Source of the DNA: Sneathiella sp. HT1-7
GTDB lineage: Bacteria; Pseudomonadota; Alphaproteobacteria; Sneathiellales; Sneathiellaceae
Direction of reading: 5' to 3'
NCBI RefSeq assembly: GCF_020731145.1
Contig: NZ_JAJFZN010000004.1
Coordinates: 248,001 to 312,000 of the forward strand
Length of the DNA stretch: 64,000 nucleotides
Part shown: positions 29,832 through 39,658 of the stretch, in pieces
Layout of the letters: each line of letters begins with the position of its first letter
How positions within the stretch are numbered: the stretch's first letter is position 1
The notes under the pieces: model-generated
Told to the model about the DNA's origin: nothing
Databases searched by the model: none
The model's input: the letters and a program-made list of their open reading frames with translations, nothing else
Translations under genes and position numbers: made by a program

Positions 29832-32114
29832 CTAGAAGCGTGTTCCAAAATCAAGCTGGAAAACCTCATCCTTATCATAGTCTTCCTTCAGTAAGGGAAC
29901 CGCGACATTTATTTGAATTGGCCCGAAAGGTGACACCCAATTAAGACCGACGCCAACCGAGGCTCTTATGCTGGGGCTATCCACAATTCCTGGATCTGAA
30001 TCATCGATTCCCGTCAAAGTTCCCACATCAATAAATGTTCGGCCAAGAACACCGTATTCTTCAGGAAGGCCCACCGGAAAACGAAGCTCGGAAGAGGCGA
30101 CGAAATAGGCATTACCACCAAGAGAATCTCCCGAAGCAAGATCACGTGGCCCAATACCCCGGTTTTCAAATCCGCGGAAGTTCCGCCCCCCGACATTATA
30201 ACGCTGCGCCAAGATAACATCTTCGCCAAGCCCGAAGATATACCCACCAGTTACACCAGCACTTAACACAACGTCATTTTCATAAACAGGAAAAAACCGG
30301 ATATAGCTTGCATTTGTAGCAAGAGAACGGACGTCCCCGCCCAGACCGGAAAGTATCTGTCCGAAAGTATATTTACTACCTGTTGTGGGAAATAATGTAT
30401 CATCCAGATCACTGATCGTAATTGTATATCCAACTGAAGAAATCAAATATTCCCCTGCTGCCTTCTGGATACTAACGGGCGCGGTAGACTGCACATTGTC
30501 AATTTTTTCATTTACCAAACTATAAAAAACATCGCCCCGGATATTTTGTTTAATCGGAAAACCAGACCTGAGAGTAAAACCTGTACGTTCCAGATCATAT
30601 CCACTCTCATCCTGAAAATCGCGAACTGTTCTGAATATATCAAAACCGGCACTCAAATCGCGATTAAGGAAATAGGGTTCCGTAAATCCAATATCGATTG
30701 TCTGGCTGTCAGAGCCAATTGAGATACCAAATCGCAAATCCTGCCCACGGCCTAGAAGGTTCCGTTCGCGAATTTGCAGGTCTGCCGATACGGAATCTGT
30801 TGTGGAGAAACCTGCACCGACGCTAAGCTCACCGGTTGATTTTTCCTGCACATCGACATTAATGATTGTTTTATCGGCATCTGTCCCCTCATCCTGGGTC
30901 ACTTCAACCTTTTCAAAGAAATCCAGCCCCCGAACACGGGATTGAGAGAGCCGCAGCAGTGCCGTGTTAAAGGCGTCCCCTTCGGCAAGTTTCATCTCAC
31001 GCCGGATAACATAATCAAGGGTCCGGACGTTGCCCGTAATATTAATTCGCTCTACATAGACCCGTGGGCCCTTGTTTATTTCATAGGTAACAGAAATTTT
31101 CAGATTTTCACGATCACGGTCAATACGAGGGCGAACATTTACGAATGCGTAACCAAGTTTACCAAGTTCAAAGGTTATCTTCTGGATGGTGTCTTCTATC
31201 TTGTCGGCATTATAGGTATCGCCTTCGACGGTCGTCACCTGCGCCATCAACGCTTCAGATGAGATTTCCTTGATCTCACTCTTGACGTCGATTGCGCCAA
31301 ATTGATACTTCAGCCCCTCTTCAACGGCAAAAGTAATGAAAAACCCATCCCTGTCCGGCGTCAATTCCGCAATTGCCGAGACCACACGGAAATCGGCATA
31401 TCCTTTGGAAAGATAGTATTTACGCAATAATTCTCGGTCAAAGGTCAGGCGGTCCGGATCATAGGTATCCGAATCTGAGAGAAAATTATACCAGCGACTT
31501 TCTTCCGTTGAAATCTCGCTCAGCAGTTGACTGTCACTGAAATTTTTATTTCCGTAAAAACGGATTTTCTTGATTCCCGTCTCTTCGCCCTCATTGATCT
31601 CAAAGACAAGGTCAACCCGGTTCTCAGGAAGAAGAATAACTTTCGGTTCAACAGTTGCCGCGAAACGGCCACTGCGCCGATACACCGTGATAATGCGCTG
31701 CACATCATTCTGCACCCTTGCACGGGTATAGACAATTCGCGGTCGAAGTTGAATTTCCGCACTCAGCGTCTCATCTTCAATACGGCGGTTTCCCTCAAAT
31801 GCCAGTCGGTTGATAATGGGGTTTTCAACAACATCCACAATCAAAACCGTGCCATCCTGACGAATGGAAACATCCGCAAACAGACCCGTATTAAAGAGCG
31901 CCTTGAGAGAGCGATCAACACGAGAACGATCATAAGGCGTTCCGGCCGTAACCAGCAGATAGGATTTTACCGTGTCATCCTCGATCCGCTGGTTTCCCTC
32001 AACCCGAACTTCGGAAATAATAACTGATGATTGCGCGTGGACAGGCGGGCTGATAGACAGCGTCGCCGAGAGCGTCGCAAAGGCGAACACTACAAAAAAT
32101 ACAAAAACGCGCAA
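29832..32114 (-). CDS. bamA: Outer membrane protein assembly factor BamA
   Basis: Omp85 core of the BAM complex, which inserts beta-barrel proteins into the outer membrane. After a signal peptide ending near VHAQS it has five POTRA domains (about 30-415) and a 16-strand barrel with the VGGRNFRGFENRGIGPRD loop, ending in an aromatic residue (DFGTRF). I chose TTG 32114, which follows a strong AGGGGGGTGGGA ribosome site and starts the signal peptide properly. A TTG at 32144 in the same frame adds ten residues without a ribosome site. It lies 33-63 bases after rseP. Confidence 0.96.
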   Translation of the reverse strand: MRVFVFFVVFAFATLSATLSISPPVHAQSSVIISEVRVEGNQRIEDDTVKSYLLVTAGTPYDRSRVDRSLKALFNTGLFADVSIRQDGTVLIVDVVENPIINRLAFEGNRRIEDETLSAEIQLRPRIVYTRARVQNDVQRIITVYRRSGRFAATVEPKVILLPENRVDLVFEINEGEETGIKKIRFYGNKNFSDSQLLSEISTEESRWYNFLSDSDTYDPDRLTFDRELLRKYYLSKGYADFRVVSAIAELTPDRDGFFITFAVEEGLKYQFGAIDVKSEIKEISSEALMAQVTTVEGDTYNADKIEDTIQKITFELGKLGYAFVNVRPRIDRDRENLKISVTYEINKGPRVYVERINITGNVRTLDYVIRREMKLAEGDAFNTALLRLSQSRVRGLDFFEKVEVTQDEGTDADKTIINVDVQEKSTGELSVGAGFSTTDSVSADLQIRERNLLGRGQDLRFGISIGSDSQTIDIGFTEPYFLNRDLSAGFDIFRTVRDFQDESGYDLERTGFTLRSGFPIKQNIRGDVFYSLVNEKIDNVQSTAPVSIQKAAGEYLISSVGYTITISDLDDTLFPTTGSKYTFGQILSGLGGDVRSLATNASYIRFFPVYENDVVLSAGVTGGYIFGLGEDVILAQRYNVGGRNFRGFENRGIGPRDLASGDSLGGNAYFVASSELRFPVGLPEEYGVLGRTFIDVGTLTGIDDSDPGIVDSPSIRASVGVGLNWVSPFGPIQINVAVPLLKEDYDKDEVFQLDFGTRF

Positions 32115-32177
32115 AATCCCACCCCCCTGAGCGGACAGCCTCAATTAACGTAGATCATTTTTATCAGACCTGACCTG

Positions 32178-33329
32178 TCAGGAAAACAAGCCTGTGAAAA
32201 AATCTTTCACCCACGGTTTGTTTATATCATTCCATGTGGCAAATACCATTAGCATCAGTACGAGTGATAGTCCAATTCTGAAACTAAAATCCATGGCTTT
32301 TGCAGACGGGGGCTTACCGCGTACAGCCTCATAGGCATAAAAGGCAAGATGACCGCCGTCGAGCATCGGCACCGGAAACAGGTTTATCAAGCCAAGACTG
32401 ATAGAAACAAAGATCATAAAGTTAAAAAGCGAAAGGGCATTATCGAGCAATCCCTCTCCCCGTTTCGCCGCGTCACCAGACATTTTTAGAATGCCGAGGG
32501 GGCCGCTCAGTTCCTTCGTGTCCCGCGTTCCTGCGAACATCTGCCCAACACCTTTCAGTGTTGCTGTCGTGATAAACCATGTCTGATCGACGGCACTCAC
32601 AAGGGCACCGACAGGGCCGTGCTTTACAAACTCTCGCCCCGTTGACACAATCCCGAGGCGACCAATGCGCTGGACATTGCCATCGGCGTCAATTTGCTCA
32701 ACAATATGTGGCGTGACGGACAAATCGATAATACGCCCGTCCCGATCGACCTTCATTTTGAGAGGCTCATCGAGCCCAACGAGAACCGTTCGGCGAAGCT
32801 CCTCAAAACTGCTAATATTAGAGCCATTTACAGATAAAATGCGATCGCCGACCTCGATACCTGCTTCTGCAGCGGCGCTCTCAGCCTGAACCTCTCCAGC
32901 GACCGGCGGGGTCTGTGCCTGGCCAAGCGCCATAAAAAGGATCGCCATAGCAACAATTGCAAAGATGAAATTGGCGGCGGGTCCGGCAAAAACAATCGCT
33001 GTGCGTTGAAGTAACGATTTATGATGGAAGCTGACTTTCTTCTCTTCATCGGACATGTTATCAACCTCGTCCGAGGCATCGCTCGCAACACCGGCGTCTC
33101 CATGAAACTTTACATATCCACCAAACGGAACGGCGCAGACTTTCCATCGACACCCATTTTTATCATAGCGCCCCCACAGCTCAGGGCCGAAGCCGATCGC
33201 AAAGGCATCAACCTTCACACCGCAAAGACGCGCCACCTTGTAATGGCCATACTCATGGACAAACACAAGAACCGTGATAACGACAACAAATGCCGGGATG
33301 TAAATCCAGTTATCTATCAGAAAATTCAT
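32178..33329 (-). CDS. rseP: RIP metalloprotease RseP (site-2 protease family)
   Basis: Intramembrane zinc protease that cleaves anti-sigma factors and leftover signal peptides. The 383-residue protein has HEYGH at residues 25-29 in the first membrane segment and a single PDZ domain at about 125-200; E. coli RseP has two. Further membrane segments carry the third zinc ligand in PVPMLDGGHLAF. Part of the conserved dxr-rseP-bamA order. Confidence 0.97.
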   Translation of the reverse strand: MNFLIDNWIYIPAFVVVITVLVFVHEYGHYKVARLCGVKVDAFAIGFGPELWGRYDKNGCRWKVCAVPFGGYVKFHGDAGVASDASDEVDNMSDEEKKVSFHHKSLLQRTAIVFAGPAANFIFAIVAMAILFMALGQAQTPPVAGEVQAESAAAEAGIEVGDRILSVNGSNISSFEELRRTVLVGLDEPLKMKVDRDGRIIDLSVTPHIVEQIDADGNVQRIGRLGIVSTGREFVKHGPVGALVSAVDQTWFITTATLKGVGQMFAGTRDTKELSGPLGILKMSGDAAKRGEGLLDNALSLFNFMIFVSISLGLINLFPVPMLDGGHLAFYAYEAVRGKPPSAKAMDFSFRIGLSLVLMLMVFATWNDINKPWVKDFFTGLFS

Positions 33330-33354
33330 GTAACTCTATGCTCTCGATTTCCGC

Positions 33355-34557
33355 TTAGATTGATGCAATAATGGCCCGCGCGATTTCCCGACTTTGCCTA
33401 TCGCATTCAAATATATCTTCAATCTGGGCCAATTCGACGACCTGCGCACGACTCAAGCATTCTTCGACTACTGACGCGATATCCAAAAACCCGATTTCGC
33501 CGGTCAGAAAGCTTTGAACCGCCACTTCATTAGAAGCATTTAAGGTCGTTGGCGCCGATTTTCCAGTGTTAAGCGCTTCCCGCGCCAGCCTTATCGCGGG
33601 AAATCTAGCAGTATCCGGTTCACAAAACGTCAACGATCCAGTCTTTGCAAGATCCAGTCGCTCGGCAGGGAAGCAGTGCCGCTCCGGCCAGCCAAGTGTG
33701 TAGGAAATTGGCGTCCGCATATCCGGTGCGCCCATCTGCGCCAGAACAGAGCCATCGCGATACTCCACCATGCTATGGATTACGGATTGCGGATGAATGA
33801 GGATATCAATTTTTTCTGGTGCGACAGGAAACAACCGAACTGCCTCGATATATTCCAGCCCCTTGTTCATCATGGTCGCGCTGTCGATCGATATTTTGGC
33901 CCCCATATCCCAATTGGGGTGAGCAAGCGCCTGAGCGCGCGTGACAGACTTCATTTGATCGAAGGTAAGATCAATAAACGGCCCACCGGAAGCCGTCAGG
34001 ACCAACCGCTCCACACTATCGATCTGATCAAAATCCAACACCTGAAAAATAGCGTTATGCTCGCTGTCCACCGGTAGAAGCGTTGCGCCGTACTTTTTTA
34101 CATCCCCCAGCACAAGATCACCGCTGCAGACCAATGCCTCCTTATTCGCGAGGGCGATGATCGAGCCAGTTCGGATTGCGGCAAGCGCTGGCGCTAACCC
34201 CGCCGCCCCAACAATGGCAAGCATTACCCAATCAACTTTCCGACTCGCCGCCGCAATCAGGGCGTCCCTTCCTGCGGCAACCTCGACGCCACTTCCCTCG
34301 AGAGATGATTTGAGTTCTGCATATTTACTTTCATCGGCGATAACTGCGAGGCCTGCGCCAAACTGCCGTGCCTGTTCCGCGAGAAGAGTAACATTTTCAT
34401 TGGCCGTCAACACATCGACAGAAAATTTACCCGGAGCGCCCGCGACTAAATCCAGCGTGCTCACACCGACAGACCCGGTCGAGCCAAATATACTGACGCG
34501 CCTGACTCCAGGTTTAGTATTCGGAGAAGTATCCGCCGCTGCGGCGCTCATACTCAT
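33355..34557 (-). CDS. dxr: 1-deoxy-D-xylulose 5-phosphate reductoisomerase
   Basis: Second step of the non-mevalonate isoprenoid pathway, making methylerythritol phosphate with NADPH. The 400-residue protein has the N-terminal nucleotide block SIFGSTGSVGVSTLD, the metal-binding LPVDSEHNAIFQ, the substrate block TASGGPFIDL and the KISIDSATMMNKGLE motif. ATG 34557 is chosen because GGAG lies 7 bases upstream; a GTG three bases earlier is possible. It overlaps cdsA and feeds the isoprenoid precursors used by the neighbouring uppS. Confidence 0.98.
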   Translation of the reverse strand: MSMSAAAADTSPNTKPGVRRVSIFGSTGSVGVSTLDLVAGAPGKFSVDVLTANENVTLLAEQARQFGAGLAVIADESKYAELKSSLEGSGVEVAAGRDALIAAASRKVDWVMLAIVGAAGLAPALAAIRTGSIIALANKEALVCSGDLVLGDVKKYGATLLPVDSEHNAIFQVLDFDQIDSVERLVLTASGGPFIDLTFDQMKSVTRAQALAHPNWDMGAKISIDSATMMNKGLEYIEAVRLFPVAPEKIDILIHPQSVIHSMVEYRDGSVLAQMGAPDMRTPISYTLGWPERHCFPAERLDLAKTGSLTFCEPDTARFPAIRLAREALNTGKSAPTTLNASNEVAVQSFLTGEIGFLDIASVVEECLSRAQVVELAQIEDIFECDRQSREIARAIIASI

Positions 34558-35372
34558 CACGATACTCCATTCATAAACATGATAATTACCATTAATACTG
34601 GTGCCGTAAGGAATACACCGTCCAATCGATCCATCACGCCACCATGACCGGGGATCAGATTACTCGCATCTTTAATCCCGAAGTGGCGCTTCCAAGCGGA
34701 TTCAGCGAAATCGCCCATTTGAGCCAGAATAGCACAGATTGCGCCAAGTCCCAGTATCCAGATTGTCGCAACCTGCCCGTCCACGAGATAGCGATTAACA
34801 AGATAAGCAACAATCATGGCAGAAATAATACCGCCGATCAGGCCGGCCCATGTTTTATTCGGACTTATCGCAGGAGCAATTTTTGGTCCGCCAATCGTTT
34901 TACCGCTGAAATACGCGCCGATATCCGTGGCCCAAATAACCAAAAACAATCCAAGAGTAACAGCAAAACCCATGTCTGGAATACCGCGCAGCATCAAAAG
35001 CGACAAAACCGGCAAGCCGATACAGAAGGGACCGATCCATGCCCAAATCAGACGATCCTTTTTCTTAAGGGTAATGGCCGCAAAGACAACTAAGGCAGAA
35101 CCTAAGATAATTACTGTAATACTTTGAAATAATTCATATTTATACGCAAAAATTATTGCACCGACAATACTTGCAGCCGTCAAAAAGGTCAAAATGCCCG
35201 GTGATTTTTCGAGCGATGCATGACACCATTCATAGGCCATGATCAAAGCCGCGCCGACGAGAAAGAGAAGAAAACAAAGCCCGCCATAATAAAGCGCCGC
35301 AACTGCGATGGGCGCAAGAACAAGGGCAGAAATCACCCTTTGCTGCAGAGACGTCAAAGATGATAACAGCAC
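34557..35372 (-). CDS. cdsA: Phosphatidate cytidylyltransferase
   Basis: Inner-membrane enzyme making CDP-diacylglycerol, the precursor of all phospholipids. The 271-residue protein has about seven to eight membrane segments and the C-terminal signature K(R)H-x-G-x-KD around WKRHFGIKDASNLIPGHGG with its catalytic aspartates. The GTG start follows the uppS stop with no gap. Confidence 0.97.
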   Translation of the reverse strand: MLLSSLTSLQQRVISALVLAPIAVAALYYGGLCFLLFLVGAALIMAYEWCHASLEKSPGILTFLTAASIVGAIIFAYKYELFQSITVIILGSALVVFAAITLKKKDRLIWAWIGPFCIGLPVLSLLMLRGIPDMGFAVTLGLFLVIWATDIGAYFSGKTIGGPKIAPAISPNKTWAGLIGGIISAMIVAYLVNRYLVDGQVATIWILGLGAICAILAQMGDFAESAWKRHFGIKDASNLIPGHGGVMDRLDGVFLTAPVLMVIIMFMNGVS

Positions 35373-36104
35373 TTAAAGCGCCCCGTACCTGCGGTTCCGG
35401 CTTCCATACTCTTCAACCGCCGCAAGCAATTCCTGCCGTCGAAAATCAGGCCAGAGGACATCCAGAAAAACAAATTCAGTATAGGCACATTGCCAAAGCA
35501 GGAAATTGCTCAACCGTTGTTCCCCGCTGGTCCGGATCAAAAGATCTGGCTCCGGGAGATCCGCCGTTTCAAGATGGCGTGCAACCATGTTTTCATCGAT
35601 ATCTTCTGGGGATATTTCACCGTCCTTGATTTTCTCACCCAGGGCCTTCATCGCTCCGACAATTTCTGCATGACTGCCATAGCTAAGGGCGAGGGTCAGG
35701 GTGAGTTTACTATTGTCCTTGGTCCGAACCTTCAACTCTTCAATCAGATCTTGAATATCTTGGGGTAATTTATTGGTATTACCGATAAACTTTACCCGAA
35801 TCCCGGCATCACAAAGGGCCTTGATTTCCTTCTGGAAGAAGTAGCGAAAGAGGCCCATCAAATGGTTTATCTCTTCGACGGGCCGGCTCCAGTTTTCAGA
35901 CGAAAATGCAAACAGAGTCAGGTAGCGGATGCCGAGTTCATTACATCCCTTAAGCGCCTCTCGCACGGCCTCGGCTCCCTGCTCATGCCCACGCAGGCGC
36001 TTTAGAGAACGTTTCGCCGCCCAGCGTCCGTTCCCGTCCATGATAATCGCAACATGTTCCGGAATGATAGTTGTGCCGGTTTCGGCAGAAGGTACAACTG
36101 TCAT
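35373..36104 (-). CDS. uppS: Undecaprenyl diphosphate synthase (isoprenyl transferase)
   Basis: Soluble cis-prenyltransferase building the C55 lipid carrier for peptidoglycan and O-antigen. The 243-residue protein has AIIMDGNGRWA near residue 20 with the catalytic Asp, LTLFAFSSENW, and the C-terminal DLLIRTSGEQRLSNFLLWQ and PDFRRQELL blocks. It lies 3 bases after frr. Confidence 0.98.
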   Translation of the reverse strand: MTVVPSAETGTTIIPEHVAIIMDGNGRWAAKRSLKRLRGHEQGAEAVREALKGCNELGIRYLTLFAFSSENWSRPVEEINHLMGLFRYFFQKEIKALCDAGIRVKFIGNTNKLPQDIQDLIEELKVRTKDNSKLTLTLALSYGSHAEIVGAMKALGEKIKDGEISPEDIDENMVARHLETADLPEPDLLIRTSGEQRLSNFLLWQCAYTEFVFLDVLWPDFRRQELLAAVEEYGSRNRRYGAL

Positions 36105-36107
36105 GCG

Positions 36108-36665
36108 TCAGACCTGCATGATTTCCTGCTGCTTCTCTGACAGCATTTCATCGACTTGATCGACATAATTATCTGTCAGCTTCTGGATAGTGTCTTCCGC
36201 CTTCTTGCGGTCATCTTCTGAAAAGTCGCCATCTTTTTCGGCGCCCTTCGCGTCATCCATGCCATGTCGACGGACATTGCGGATCGCGATCTTTGCATTT
36301 TCGCCATAGCCTGCGGCCACTTTTGCCAGTTCCGCGCGGCGTTCTTCTGTCAATTCAGGGATCGGAACCCGGACAATACCGCCGTCTACGACTGGATTGA
36401 GACCCAAGCCAGAGTTGCGGATCCCTTTTTCGACGGCTTTGACATTCGTTGTATCCCAGACCTGAACGCTGAGCATTCGCGGTTCCGGTGTGCTGACCGT
36501 ACCAATCTGATTGATCGGCATCGAGGCGCCATAGCTTTCCACCATGACCGTATCGAGCAAGCTTGTATGCGCCCGACCCGTCCGCAGTCCCGCAAACTCA
36601 TGCTTTAATGCATCAAGTGCACCCTGCATGCGTTTTTCCAGGTCTTTCATATTTGGCGCCGCCAT
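36108..36665 (-). CDS. frr: Ribosome recycling factor
   Basis: Splits the post-termination ribosome together with EF-G. From ATG 36665 the protein is 185 residues, the usual size, beginning [13 protein letters not shown] and containing [12 protein letters not shown], and the GNPVVDGG-like [20 protein letters not shown] block. GGAGGAGA lies upstream; the longer reading from 36713 is rejected. It follows pyrH in the conserved rpsB-tsf-pyrH-frr order. Confidence 0.97.
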   Translation of the reverse strand: MAAPNMKDLEKRMQGALDALKHEFAGLRTGRAHTSLLDTVMVESYGASMPINQIGTVSTPEPRMLSVQVWDTTNVKAVEKGIRNSGLGLNPVVDGGIVRVPIPELTEERRAELAKVAAGYGENAKIAIRNVRRHGMDDAKGAEKDGDFSEDDRKKAEDTIQKLTDNYVDQVDEMLSEKQQEIMQV

Positions 36666-36738
36666 CTCTATCTCTCCTCCATCATCGGGACGGTTATCCC
36701 GACCTCTTCTCAACTATAAGCCAGTCGACATTATATCG

Positions 36739-37455
36739 CTAAACAACTTCTGTGAAACATCCTTCTTTTTTAAGGACGCGGGCGAAGGCCCCTTCTTCCT
36801 GAATGGAAAACACAAGAATGGGAATATTGTTCTCCCGTGCAAGCGAGATTGCAGCCGCATCCATCACCTTAAGATCCTTGGAAAGGACCTCCAGATGAGA
36901 AAGTGTTTCATACCGCTCCGCATCGGGATGCTGACGCGGGTCCTTATTATAAACCCCGTCAACATTCGTTCCCTTCAAAAGGGCATCGCATTTCATTTCA
37001 GCCGCCCGAAGCGCGGCAGCGGTATCAGTTGTAAAATAGGGGTTGCCTGTACCGGCTGCAAATATGACGATGCGGCCTTTTTCAAGGTGACGTTCCGCAC
37101 GGCGGCGAATATAGGGCTCACACACCGCAGACATTGGGATGGCAGAGAGGACCCGGCTATCCATGCCCAAGGCCTCTATCGCGTTTTGAAGCCCAAGAGC
37201 ATTCATCACAGTCGCCAGCATTCCCATATAATCTGCACTGGAGCGGTCCATTCCCTTGGCTGTGCCGGAAACGCCGCGGAAAATATTTCCGCCGCCAACC
37301 ACGACGCAAACCTCAATCCCCATATCATGGGCGACGCCGATATCCTTGGCTATTCGGGAAACTGTCTCAACGTCAATACCATATTGCTGATTTCCAAGAA
37401 GTGCTTCACCAGAACATTTCAGGAGAACCCTGCGGTACTGAGGCTTATTCGACAT
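36739..37455 (-). CDS. pyrH: Uridylate kinase
   Basis: Phosphorylates UMP to UDP, regulated by GTP and UTP. From ATG 37455 it is 238 residues, an amino-acid-kinase fold with [13 protein letters not shown] at the start, [11 protein letters not shown] and the [20 protein letters not shown] block. A GTG four codons upstream is an alternative start. It follows tsf across a gap holding a terminator, so it may have its own promoter. Confidence 0.97.
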   Translation of the reverse strand: MSNKPQYRRVLLKCSGEALLGNQQYGIDVETVSRIAKDIGVAHDMGIEVCVVVGGGNIFRGVSGTAKGMDRSSADYMGMLATVMNALGLQNAIEALGMDSRVLSAIPMSAVCEPYIRRRAERHLEKGRIVIFAAGTGNPYFTTDTAAALRAAEMKCDALLKGTNVDGVYNKDPRQHPDAERYETLSHLEVLSKDLKVMDAAAISLARENNIPILVFSIQEEGAFARVLKKEGCFTEVV

Positions 37456-37545
37456 ATTCTTCCCCACAACTCGTACATATGGTTAACGGCATCGGCAAGA
37501 CAGCATACAGAAAAAGTATGATTTGAAAAGCCGCGAAGCCGCACA

Positions 37546-37579
37546 TAAAAATATGGCGGCCTCTGGAGGAGACCGCCAT
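37546..37579 (-). terminator. Rho-independent terminator after tsf
   Basis: A 7-bp stem ATGGCGG / CCGCCAT (37553-37559 and 37573-37579) is extended by an internal CTC/GAG pairing and followed on the minus strand by ATTTTTAT. It lies 22 bases after the tsf stop, separating rpsB-tsf from pyrH. Confidence 0.75.
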
Positions 37580-37600
37580 AAATTCTTCATCTTACCGCGT

Positions 37601-38524
37601 TTATTGAACTGCGGCGGCGACTTCGGCGGCGAAGTCGCTTTCTTCCTTCTCGATCCCTTCGCCAACGGCATAGCGAACCATGCCGGTAACTTCGATCGGG
37701 CTACCAATTTCCTTGGCAACATTTTCGATCGCGGCTTTAACAGAATTTTCGCCATCAATCACGAAAGTCTGCTCCAGCAGGACAACATCCTTGTAAAACT
37801 TGCTGAGGCGTCCTTCAACCATCTTGGCGATAATCTCTTCAGGCTTGCCGGATTCACGGGCCTGCTGCGAGAGAACCGCACGCTCACGCTCAACCGCTGC
37901 CGGATCGAGATCCGCAACACTGATCGACTGCGGGCTTGTTGCCGCGACATGCATGGCAATCTGCTTACCCAGTGTCGCAAGTGCCGCCGTGTCGCCTTCA
38001 CTTTCGAGGGCAACCAGAATACCAATTTTGCCAAGGCCATCGGCAACGGAATTATGCACGTAAGTGGCAACAACGCCGTTTTTAACACTGAGCTGCGCCG
38101 CACGGCGAAGCGCCATGTTTTCGCCGATGGTGGCGATGGCATCGGTCAGCTTTGCCTCTACGGTGTCGGAACCGCCCGGGAAGGTTTCCGCCTTGATCTG
38201 ATCAATATCACCACCCTTTTCGGCGGCAATCGCGGCAATACCGCTCACCAGTTTCTGGAAATCTTCATTACGACCAACAAAGTCAGTCTCAGCGTTCACT
38301 TCAACCACCGCACCGGAGGTGCCGCTGGCAGCAACGCCGACAAGACCTTCCGCCGCGACGCGGCCAGACTTCTTAGCCGCAGTGGCAAGACCCTTGGTCC
38401 GCAGCCAATCGATCGCCGCGTCCATATCGCCGTCTGTTTCTTTCAGCGCTTTTTTACAATCCATCATGCCCGCACCGGACCGAGTGCGGAGTTCTTTAAC
38501 CAGTCCCGCTGTAATAGCAGTCAT
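37601..38524 (-). CDS. tsf: Translation elongation factor Ts
   Basis: Guanine nucleotide exchange factor for EF-Tu; 307 residues. The N-terminal UBA-like domain carries [20 protein letters not shown], then the [10 protein letters not shown] motif and dimerisation domain, all intact. GAGGAAG precedes two adjacent ATG codons (38527 and 38524); 38524 gives better spacing and the usual MTxITA start. It is separated from rpsB by 77 bases containing a hairpin. Confidence 0.98.
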   Translation of the reverse strand: MTAITAGLVKELRTRSGAGMMDCKKALKETDGDMDAAIDWLRTKGLATAAKKSGRVAAEGLVGVAASGTSGAVVEVNAETDFVGRNEDFQKLVSGIAAIAAEKGGDIDQIKAETFPGGSDTVEAKLTDAIATIGENMALRRAAQLSVKNGVVATYVHNSVADGLGKIGILVALESEGDTAALATLGKQIAMHVAATSPQSISVADLDPAAVERERAVLSQQARESGKPEEIIAKMVEGRLSKFYKDVVLLEQTFVIDGENSVKAAIENVAKEIGSPIEVTGMVRYAVGEGIEKEESDFAAEVAAAVQ

Positions 38525-38560
38525 CATTCTTCCTCGCGTTTGATTTCTTAAAGTGGGAAA

Positions 38561-38590
38561 GCGCCCTATTCCCTACATAAATAGGAACGC
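38561..38590 (-). terminator. Hairpin between rpsB and tsf, possible attenuator
   Basis: Stem CCTATT / AATAGG (38565-38570 and 38580-38585) is extended outward by GCG / CGC pairing after a short internal mismatch. There is no strong T run afterwards, so partial termination or RNA processing is more likely than complete stop. A partial attenuator at this place is known in E. coli. Confidence 0.45.
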
Positions 38591-38601
38591 CCCTCTCAAA
38601 T

Positions 38602-39465
38602 TTAAGACGCTGGCGCGTTTGCCTCGTCACCGTCTGCTTTTTTTGCTTCAGGTTCCGCAGCGGTTTCCTCAGCAGGAGCTGATTCCTCAGCCTTTTCGGC
38701 AGGGGCTTCTTCAGCTGGCAGCTCTTCTACCATTGCCGGAGTTTCTGCAGCACCCAAGTCAGTTCCCTGACTTGCCATTTCCACGGAGATGCCGTCAATA
38801 ACGGCCTGCTTGAACAAATCGCAGTAAAGGCTGATGGCACGGAGAGCGTCGTCATTACCCGGGATCGGATAGGTGATGCCATCCGGATCAGAGTTACTAT
38901 CAAGGATCGCAACAACCGGAATACCAAGCTTGTTAGCTTCCTGTACAGCCAGTTCTTCCTTGTTGGTATCGATCACAACGATCACATTCGGCAGACCGCC
39001 CATTTCCTTAATACCACCGAGCGCGCGTTCAAGTTTGTCGCGCTGACGGGTCTTTTTCAGGATTTCCTTCTTGGTCAAACCTGTATGTTCCCCCGCGAGC
39101 TGCTCTTCGAGCTGGCGCAGCTGCTTGATCGACCCTGAAACTGTCTTCCAGTTGGTCAGCATACCGCCGAGCCAGCGATGGTTGACATAGAACTGGGCGC
39201 ATTGTGTGGCGCTTTCTGCAACGACGTCAGATGCCTGGCGCTTCGTGCCGACGAACAGAACACGTCCGCCGCCTGCGACTGTATCGCGCACAACTTTCAG
39301 CGCCTGATAAAGCATCGGCACTGTCTGTTGCAGATCGAGAATATGAATTTTGTTACGAGCGCCGAAGATATAAGGACCCATTTTCGGGTTCCAGCGACGT
39401 GATTGGTGACCAAAGTGAACACCAGCTTCCAAAAGCTGACGCATGGTAAAAGTTGGCAGAGCCAT
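38602..39465 (-). CDS. rpsB: 30S ribosomal protein S2
   Basis: Ribosomal protein of the small subunit. The 287-residue protein carries the family signatures [20 protein letters not shown] at the start and the internal [19 protein letters not shown] block. The last 55 residues are a long acidic Ala/Glu/Pro tail, common in alphaproteobacterial S2 and longer than E. coli S2 (241). A strong AAAGGAGA lies upstream. Confidence 0.99.
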   Translation of the reverse strand: MALPTFTMRQLLEAGVHFGHQSRRWNPKMGPYIFGARNKIHILDLQQTVPMLYQALKVVRDTVAGGGRVLFVGTKRQASDVVAESATQCAQFYVNHRWLGGMLTNWKTVSGSIKQLRQLEEQLAGEHTGLTKKEILKKTRQRDKLERALGGIKEMGGLPNVIVVIDTNKEELAVQEANKLGIPVVAILDSNSDPDGITYPIPGNDDALRAISLYCDLFKQAVIDGISVEMASQGTDLGAAETPAMVEELPAEEAPAEKAEESAPAEETAAEPEAKKADGDEANAPAS

Positions 39466-39589
39466 TCTGCAATCTCCTTTTCCGGTTGAACCTCCGTGAG
39501 CAGCGGTCCAAAGGATTATCCTTAGAACACCGGAAGGGAAAGACCAACACAGCCTTACCCAAAGCTCACGTGTGAATTTAACAGGTCGC

Positions 39590-39618
39590 TAAATAGGCCC
39601 CTCCGCCACCTTATGCAA
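39590..39618 (-). promoter_or_regulatory. Probable rpsB-tsf promoter with long leader
   Basis: On the minus strand TTGCAT (39618-39613) and TATTTA (39595-39590) are separated by exactly 17 bases. Transcription would begin near 39583 and give a leader of about 118 bases before rpsB. The leader contains an AAGGATAATCCTT palindrome (39512-39524) and could host S2 autoregulation, which is known elsewhere but not shown here. Confidence 0.55.
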
Positions 39619-39621
39619 GGG

Positions 39622-39642
39622 AAAAATGCCGATTTATCGACA
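39622..39642 (-). terminator. Rho-independent terminator of dnaE
   Basis: Short stem TGTCGA / TCGGCA (one G-U pair) with a TAAA loop (39627-39642), followed on the minus strand by TTTTT. It lies 17 bases after the dnaE stop and just upstream of the rpsB promoter. Confidence 0.6.
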
Positions 39643-39658
39643 ATTCCAACACAAGTGT

